A stretch of DNA of 64,000 bases from Deroplatys truncata (Eukaryota > Arthropoda > Insecta > Mantodea > Mantidae). Under the pieces are notes generated by a model. That model saw only the letters and a list, made by a program, of their open reading frames with translations. It was not told where the DNA came from and ran no database searches. The stretch is taken from positions 675,179,618 through 675,243,617 of the forward strand of contig CM060990.1 of the NCBI GenBank assembly GCA_030765065.1, read 5' to 3'. The position numbers and the translations under genes are program-made. This document shows positions 56,606 through 64,000 of this stretch, in pieces. Each line of letters opens with the position of its first letter. The stretch's first letter is position 1.

Positions 56606-56840
56606 GCATCTTACAGTATGGATACACAGCCAGAAACTTCAGGAAATTCCCTTAAAGGTAATCAAAGGAGATGGTGTTACAGTGCTTTAACAAACTTTTG
56701 GAAAATTATCCAAATGAGAGTATCAGAAATATTCAAAAAGAGATGAGCGAATTCTTATGTGTGGTAGTACATTCAGTACGGAGTGAAAGAAAGGAACTTA
56801 AGGATTCCGGTTTGGTGAAAATCTAGGGAAAAACAGCGTT
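56606..56840 (+). CDS. Unclassified open frame after the minisatellite
   Basis: In the frame starting before 56610 the reading is YTARNFRKFPLKVIKGDGVT, VLQCFNKLLENYPNESIRNI and QKEMSEFLCVVVHSV, up to a stop after 56832. The KGDG..VLQCF pattern slightly recalls the start of OTU-type cysteine proteases, but the expected Cys two residues after DG is Thr. It may be a fragment of a multi-copy element. The function is not assigned. Confidence 0.25.
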
Positions 56841-57250
56841 ACAAAGCGTGTTAACAAATATAATCATATTTATAAAAAGTGCTGTTAAAGGGAAAGTTCA
56901 TGAACTTTCCTTCAAAAATGAACCCGAAGTTTCAACCAAGGTTATGTCATCATTAAATGTAGATTAGTACTTATCAAATTTCTCAAGATCCTCTCCTCGT
57001 AGACTGCTGATTGGTATCGATATTAAATTTGCGAGTAGGAAGAAGACAAGATATATTGAATAGGAAATATATCGCCATCTGGAGGCGTAACTATTTGCTG
57101 CGGTTGGAAAACAGTTCCTCAATTAATGACAAAAAATGTAATGTGTGGATGAGACGTGTTTAAACAAAGAGTATACCACAAAAAGGCATAGAGCGACACA
57201 ACACTAAAAGCAAAAGGAAGCATTTCTGTCTGGTGTCTCTAAATATATAT

Positions 57251-57302
<52 letters not shown>

Positions 57303-57815
57303 AAGTAAGAATGTCAAAGGGCTTATTATAACTCATATCGGTAGTGATTTGTGTTTTGCAGAGGACAATATTGTTCTTTTTAGTCTAAAAACACCAAAAT
57401 TTATCAGGAGTAAATGATTGTTGTATTTTTGAAGTAGTTTCTGTAGGTTGTCCAGAAACTTGAGTCAAACATCATTATGGTTACGGTTAATGTTAGTTAT
57501 CACGGCGTCAAAGCCGAATGTGTCCAACTGTGCCGTAGAAGTTACGTAGTGTTACCGCATAGCATTCCATGTTATGGCGGATGATGAAAAAGCGCTTCAT
57601 CCGGTACCAACGTAATAAGATGAAACGGCCAAACGCTCACAGACCGCGGTGTTGAGGTTGGTGCGTTGATTCCACTGTCTTCATGATCGTAGTGAAGGTC
57701 TGAGTGGGAGCACAGCTTAGAAAGTATCTTGGCCACCTTCAAAGCAGTGTAAGTCACGTGACTTTGGGGGCAAATTCAAATGTCCGTATACATGCTATGT
57801 GTATGATCAGCCATA
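56841..57815. repeat. (TA)n microsatellite in otherwise featureless DNA
   Basis: A (TA)n tract of about 45 bp lies at 57253-57298. The rest of the interval has no recognised feature. Confidence 0.8.
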
Positions 57816-58080
57816 GTCGTCCTCCGTGGTCTAGTGATCCCATACTGACCTCTAGTTCTCGAGGTCGCGGGTTCAAACCTGGCGGAGGGCGATGAATTTT
57901 TTCGGCTGTAAAAATCCATACATGACTTCCTTCGGAAGGGAAGTAAAGCCGGTGGTTCCGTGTCGTAGATTTACCTCAAGCCTGATAAAGAGGTCTCTGA
58001 GAAAAGTTTCCAGTCTTTCACACCCAGTATAAAATGGGACGCTAAGAACCATAGCAGTTAAACAGCCTCCATAAATAAGA
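57816..58080 (+). repeat. tRNA-derived SINE, family 1
   Basis: gtcgtcctccgtggtctagt (head), gggttcaaacc (B box), cttccttcggaagggaagta, and tail ccataaataaga. A short internal deletion removes the acgtaaaagaa block. Confidence 0.9.
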
Positions 58081-59209
58081 CAATTATTATTAGCAGTCAT
58101 ATGGCAAGGAAGAAATAGTTTGACAGTATCTGCATTATACCTTACATACATACGCACACGCGCGCGCGCACACACACATACACACACTCACGCTAACTGT
58201 GTACAATACTGCTGCTGCTAATGCTACTACTAACTACTACTAATAATAATAACAATAAAACAGTAATAATAAATTAGTTACGTATGTTTTCTGTAGGGAT
58301 AAAGTCAATGTGTTTTGTTCGCATTTAAGGAAGAATTAAGTGACACTTTTTCTATCTTTTAATTATTGTTTTGTTTGCTCTTAAAGGTGATACCCAAAGC
58401 TGGAGACACGGACTGTGTAACGAACAGTATTCTAACATTTTCGAACATGATAGAATAAGAACTGATACAACTGCAGGACGTTGGTTCAGTGGCAAGATAT
58501 GCGTATTACGTAATACGTATACATTTTCGTGGTTTCTTTCTTTGCTTCTTTACACAACTTTTATCTGTATACTGCATTATACTGTAGATCACTGTCATCA
58601 ACTACCGAGCAGAACGGTCGGGATCTTACCTTCTCAGTACATAAGCGTGATGGGAGCAACTGAAAGAGGCACAAAGGGGAAAATGTTGGTGTCATTCCTG
58701 CCCTGCCTTAGCGCAGAGTTGGTGCTGTCGGGAGTTTTCATTTACTTTGGAGGACAGTACGTCAAAGCGTAGGTCAACAACAATGCGAGATTCAACCCTG
58801 CTTGGGAATAAACATATTTTATTACAGCTCAGTGTAATAGTGAAGTGTTTACTTTGTAATAAGACATTCAACCTTATAAAAGAGTATAATCTAGAGCGTC
58901 GTTATTCGTCTTGTTATGCGAATCAATATGAAAAATACCAAGGGGAAGAAAGATCACCTTTATTGGAAGAACTAAAATGTACAACGTTTGTGGGTGTAAG
59001 TCAAGTACATTTTATCGTACTGTAATTTATTGCTAATCTGAATTCGTTTATACCAGTCAGACTCACAACTTGTTTATTTTGTCCTCGAATATACGAGTTA
59101 TCATATTTTTATTACATAATTTACTATTCTTGTTCGTATAATCCCTCCTATGATGCAATGCTCCAGTTCATCATGTCTCGCCATATTGAACAGTCCTAAT
59201 TATTGTATT
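58081..59209. other. No confirmed gene; CA microsatellite
   Basis: A (CA)n/(CG)n tract lies at about 58150-58190. Open frames at 58371-58772 (133 codons) and 58747-59025 (92 codons) overlap and match nothing I recognise. The first follows an acceptor-like ttgtttgctcttaaag and could be an exon, but there is no homology evidence. Confidence 0.35.
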
Positions 59210-59390
59210 ATACACCACCACCGCCACCACAACCATCACCGCCGCCACCACAACCACCATCACCACCGCAGCCGCCACCACCACCACAACCACCATCACT
59301 GGCAAAACCACACCATCACTGCTGCTGCCACCACAACCACCATTACCGCCGCCACCATTATCACCACCACAACCACTACACCAGGACGGC
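59210..59390 (+). repeat. (CCA/CCG/ACC)n trinucleotide microsatellite
   Basis: About 180 bp of interrupted cca, ccg and aac triplets; it encodes Pro-, His- or Thr-rich low-complexity peptides only. Confidence 0.92.
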
Positions 59391-59779
59391 TAGGATAATT
59401 AAAGTAAATGTACTATGAAAGTAATGGAAAACATGAGAGATAGATTCTGGGAAAATCTTATAGCGAGTGAGTCTAAATCAAGATACAGTAAATTTGTCGA
59501 GGTGGAAATTTCAGCAATACTTGCTTGAGCATATCAGTTTTACATAACTGTTGTGACATGGAATTTAACAGCAAAACTGTGTTCTCTAGCCAAAGGTACT
59601 GGATTATTGTCTGTAATATTTGTCATTGTGTCACAAAGATTGCCAACGAGACGTGAATATAACCAAAATGTCAAGAAAACGCCATGGGTATGGTTCATTG
59701 TAAGAGGATGCACACCTTGATACTTAGGGAGAAAGGATTTTGAACATTATTTTAATAAAACTAGCTGTTTTACCAGGAA

Positions 59780-60450
59780 TTGAAAGTTAGGTTTGAAAAT
59801 AAGAATAGCAGTGGCCTTTGAAAGTCATGAAAAGACTACACTTTTCACTAGTAATTGAAGTGAAATTGTCCAATGGTTTGTTCATATTGGTCAAATGCTG
59901 CAAGTTTATACACCAAGTTTTAAAGGTATGAGTAGAGATAGATTTTTTGAAGTTTGAGGTATTCTATAATTTTCGCCAAATTCTATACATCAGGTACACA
60001 AATTTGTGCCCTGATTCGCCAAGCAGTGCACTTTTGTATATACATGGTTAAAGACAGAGCGTTAAGGTAGCTTTTTCAAAAACTGAGGTAGGTATTATAT
60101 GATAGGAAATAAAGTTCGGGTAATTTCTGGAAGTTGTAAAATTATTTAAAAAGTTTGCTAGGTTCTGTTGAATATTTTAACCAAATACGTTAAATAGTGC
60201 ATATTTCTGCACAAGGGGTTAAAATATGATAGGGGTAGTTTTTTAGATTTGTAACGAAGCCCATTTTTATTGGGTCTTATGCTATAAGTTTTGTCTAGGT
60301 AGGCCAAAGAATGTTGATTTGCACGTTAAGGATTGAAAATATGGAAGTGGACAGTTTTTGAAAGCTGAAGGGTAGTTTAACATTTTTTGCCTATTCTGAA
60401 ACCTAATTGTACCAAGTTTTGTCAAAATAAGGCAAAAATACTACTTGATA
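59780..60450 (+). repeat. Degenerate tandem repeat, about 115-165 bp
   Basis: Loose copies of a block (gagtagagatagattttttg, aaggtagctttttcaaaaac, aggggtagttttttagattt, agtggacagtttttgaaagc) occur at about 59935, 60066, 60230 and 60345. They alternate with a block resembling accaagttttgtcaaa. Strongly diverged. Confidence 0.45.
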
Positions 60451-60756
60451 GCTAAGTTAAGCAAAATGAGAGAAACATTGATATATTGTAGTACGATATG
60501 CAGTTTTTAACTTTGCAATAACTCAACTTTAAAGCATTTTAAGCCTCTCCATTTACCCCTTTGTACAAAGAGTGCCAAAGAAAATCTTCGGCGTATTTTG
60601 TATCGTTTTCTGGGGTATTTTGAGGCGTGTCTTTCATCTTATCAAAAATTGTGGTGGCTTGATAACACAGCAATAAGGGGGGAAAAAGAGGAGGTTGATG
60701 CTTTTGCTTTTTCTGGTGTTATTGAAACCAAAACATGTTTATTATCTCAGAAACAG

Positions 60757-60974
60757 TCATGGCGTATACAAGCGACATTACTCGTGGACGTATCGTGGGT
60801 ATGAGGGAGGCTGGTTGCACTGTTACAGCAATTGCAACGGCGGTGCATGAAAGTGTTTTTGTAGTAAATTACTGGATAAAATATTTCAGGAAAGTGGGGA
60901 AGACGGTCTACATACTCGTCAGAAAGAGGTCACTCCCCGTAAAACATCCGCAGATGGTGATATTCGTTTACTAA
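60757..60974 (+). pseudogene. Tc1-like transposase N-terminal fragment
   Basis: MAYTSDITRGRIVGMREAGC, then TVTAIATAVHESVFVVNYWI and KYFRKVGKT, fits the first HTH of Tc1-type transposases. The GRPR-like linker is degraded and nothing of the second HTH or the catalytic domain follows. Confidence 0.75.
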
Positions 60975-63900
60975 ATGCAAACTACTCTTTTCTTATAACT
61001 GACTGATCGTGTTTAGAAACTAGAGATAAATATGGTTTACCGAATATGACATACATATTATGGCAATAAAATTATATCATATTTTTGTCTGTAATCCTGT
61101 TGTATTCCTATGATCAGCACTATGTTAGTAAAGGTATATTAACCAATTGTAGTTTGAATTAGAGGGAAAACATGCTGCTTTATTTATTTATTATTTAGGT
61201 ATGTTTGATTCTATGCAGCAACTTGCATTGATACCACTATGAGAATACAGTTCTGTTTATTTTTTGTTATAAAGCATTGCTATGTATTTGATGAATACCA
61301 TTCAATCCTTAATTTGCAACCCCTGAAAATTTCTCACACTACACAGTCTACATTTCGCTAACCTGGGCGCTCATCAAGTTTTCCCCTTAGCTTTTAACCC
61401 TTTCAAAGGCGTGTCCGATAAGGTATGGACTACTTATCACGATAAGAGGTCTGTATGACAAACTGAATGCATTCACTGTACCTTTTTCTCTTTTAGCCAA
61501 TACGATCGAGAGCGTAAACATATATTTCGTTTCTACGCCATTTTGTAACTTTTGTTGTGGTTATTAGTGTAACTATTTAGCAGAAAAAGTGGCGCGCCTT
61601 TGCACCGTGGCCTGAAGCAACCAATGAAATGACCATGTCTGCGCAAGGCCACGTACAACGATAAATAATGTGACATAGACGCGAGGTGAGATTTTATTTG
61701 GCGCTCTTTGTACAAGAAGCCATTACAGATCCGCCATGTCCAACAGAGTCTCCCGGAAATGCTCTGACTTTCAGTTTACCGTGGTGTTGAATATTTTTAA
61801 ATATATTCGTATCGTATGTTTGTCCGGAAGAATAAAGTTTTACAACAGTAAAAAATCGTCAAAAACACTTGTGGTTTACGAGATCATCACAACCACGCGC
61901 GCGCGCACATAAAATATACATGTACACACATTTTCTCTCCTTTTAGGTTTTAATATTCACCCAATTAAATATAAAAGTGGTAGCGAGCATATTAAAAGGA
62001 ATAAAAAGGGAAACAATACGCTAAATAAGAATAAGAAGAGAAAGAAACAAAGCACGCTAGGTAATCGCAATAAAAAGGGAACTTATCAATAAAAGAGAAT
62101 AAATATTAAATTCAATATGCAGCACATTTGTAAGGACAGCAAATGTAATAAGGGTGAAGCAATATTCATTTTGGGACGGCAGGTGTCCAGACATCGAATG
62201 GTTTACCGGTAGTCAGTGACAAAAAGCGAGCACAACGGATGCATTGAACAATCCGGGGAAAATCTAGGCGCCTAAAACCAGTCAAGTTCACAGAAAATGT
62301 AATGAGGCGAGAATAATGTTCTGAAATAGGACAACCAATAAACGTGCATTAGAATTTATCACGTGGGTCAGTAAAATCAATCAAAGACCATGTGGCTAGA
62401 AAATAAACTCAAGGAAACTAGAAAATGGGCGTGAAGCAGAAATTTATCTACGGCAGGAGCTCAGTTTTGAACTATAGTAACATCGGCGCTTGGTGTTACA
62501 GAGTTGTCATGGGTATGTCTTAGCTGTGCCGGTGTGTCAGTTTGAGAAGTACAAGTGGCGAGCTTCACCGACGATTAAGTTGAATTTAGGGGAAACGGTT
62601 AGGATACGGGAACAAAGCTGACAGAGTTTAAACCATAGGAAATAGATATAACTTCAGTAAGGTTCGATTGATCGTGGGACTTGCGGGGGGTACAAGTGTT
62701 GAGAGCTAATTTTACAGCACGGTATTTGCAGGAATGGTCCCGGGTTCGATGCTAGCTCATGGATTTGCATGGATCTTGGATCTAGGGTTAGTGGTTAATA
62801 CGACTGATTCATTTTCCTGTCCGTTTATTTCCCGTCACCGTTTTAAAATCTGACTCCTGATGTTACCTCGCCACACACAGGCGCGCATTTCTTTATTGTG
62901 GTGCTTCATACTATCGTCAGTATACATTTGTTTTCCGAACAACCTCCAAGGAACTACCATGAAGAAGAAGTGCGTCTTCTAAAATCTCCTGTTTCTTTAT
63001 TTCAAAATTCCCATCTCCCCATTTCACTATCACCTGATTTCTACCTTCTTTCTTATTGGATGCCTAAAGCTATCGAGAACATTGACCTTTTTGTATACAT
63101 CTGTATTTCAGGCGACCTAACGGTACACTAACAAAGCGTATTCTCTTCTCACTCGGTTCGAATAAGGGAAAAACAATCCCATTTCCGGTCTTCTGTTAGC
63201 ACTGTCTTTTCAACCGATATTCAGCTGCAGATGTAATATTCACTTCCCAGTCTTATTTAATAATACAATTCCTACTGTTATTAATGTTTATTTTACCTAT
63301 GGTTATAATTTTATATTTAGCTACTCAGAACGTACTGTTTCAGAATTGACTGACGTAAATCTTGTGTGAAGGGAGCAAGGTAAAATTGTTTTTTTCTTGT
63401 GGAGCAACATAAAAAGGGGCAATGAAGGATCATACTAGAAGTATTCATTTATCCCCTCTCCACACCTGCTGAAAGAAGAGTCTCTCCAACCTACCTCGCC
63501 GAAGCTAACCGACAATCATCTTTTATTTTCATAACTGTCTCGCCAAACTGTCTCACGACTAAAACAATCTCATATCACCTTATAATATTGGTATAGATAT
63601 GTCTGTAGAGACGTCGAATATAAAGAGAAAACGGATATAAACCCGAGATCCATGTAACCCAAAATTTATCTTCTTTGAAAAAGGAAAGACCTATTATACT
63701 TATGATGTACCCAAAATGAGACTAAGACTTGAGCCCTCGAAATAAAAGGTAGACCTGCTACCCCGCTCCCGTGGATGTGGAATTAACTCTATTAGTATGG
63801 CCCATTTACTGTGGAAGAGCACATGAAAGAATGATCTTACGTAAATGTGATATTTTATTTATTTCTCAGCATTACTACTAATAAAATATCACTATTTTAT

Positions 63901-64000
63901 CTCAAATTTTAATAGATTTAAGTTTATAGTATCTATTTATACAATAATTAAGGGATCCAAACACATCTCCTTTCATTTTGTTACAGTTTTCTTTATTGAG
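60975..64000. other. No gene seen; one SINE-like trace
   Basis: A stretch at about 62690-62790 has a B-box-like gggttcgatgctagctcatg and may be a degraded tRNA-derived SINE. A (CG)n/(CA)n patch lies at 61895-61910. The small frames at 61533-61715 and 62898-63131 match nothing known. Confidence 0.45.

Noticed and set aside
55946..56746. 266-codon Cys/Ser-rich repeat protein
   Set aside because: The frame depends on an 84-bp minisatellite that is open on the opposite strand as well. Kept as a repeat, not a gene.
58371..58772. 133-codon open frame after an acceptor-like sequence, as a further CNOT1-like exon
   Set aside because: No alignment to CNOT1 could be made, and the phase-0 reading from that acceptor stops after 23 codons.
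59150..59418. His/Pro-rich proteins
   Set aside because: Both frames are translations of a trinucleotide microsatellite.

Overview
This window reads as insect nuclear DNA. It is AT-rich and intron-like, with splice-bounded exons, tRNA-derived SINEs, mariner, Tc1 and pogo transposons, non-LTR retrotransposon remains, MITEs and many mini- and microsatellites. There are no operons, ribosome binding sites or prokaryotic gene spacing. The transposase sequences are of insect type. I cannot fix the order; a large-genome insect such as a cockroach, termite or other polyneopteran is a guess from the repeat density.

The only host-gene signal I can support is a pair of plus-strand exons at 43650-43913 and 53639-53824. 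Both are phase 0 with canonical AG/GT borders, are separated by a 9.7 kb intron, and join into 150 open codons. The product collinearly resembles part of the N-terminal HEAT-repeat region of CNOT1/Not1, the CCR4-NOT deadenylase scaffold, but is far more diverged than expected of a normal Not1 gene. A possible third exon begins at 54525.

Layout. 1-7.6 kb: a tandem array of about 2.89 kb units (two full, one truncated) carrying a dispersed repeat (repeat A) and a fold-back element. 8.3-9.2 kb: a mariner remnant with a nested SINE, followed by an exon-like piece of an unclassified repetitive arthropod protein. 10-25 kb: SINEs, MITEs (families B and C), repeat A copies, a collapsed DUF4817-type transposase, and a second mariner remnant split by another SINE. 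26.7-33 kb: a fold-back element, three non-LTR retrotransposon remains and a 50-bp minisatellite. 33.4-40.6 kb: a mariner N-terminal fragment, a perfect 168-bp duplication, a complete 2.75 kb pogo-like element with TA target duplication inside a repeat A copy, a complete 1.29 kb mariner, and a deleted mariner. 41-43.2 kb: SINEs and a 43-bp minisatellite. 43.65-53.8 kb: the CNOT1-like exons. Their intron holds a 5.3 kb giant inverted-repeat element that carries regularly spaced (about 138 bp) tRNA B-box-like motifs, plus a 93-bp minisatellite with a 279-bp higher-order repeat. 54-64 kb: an 84-bp GC-rich minisatellite open on both strands, microsatellites, one SINE, a Tc1-type fragment and otherwise featureless sequence.

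The most unusual items are the diverged CNOT1-like exons and the giant fold-back element with its B-box-like array.
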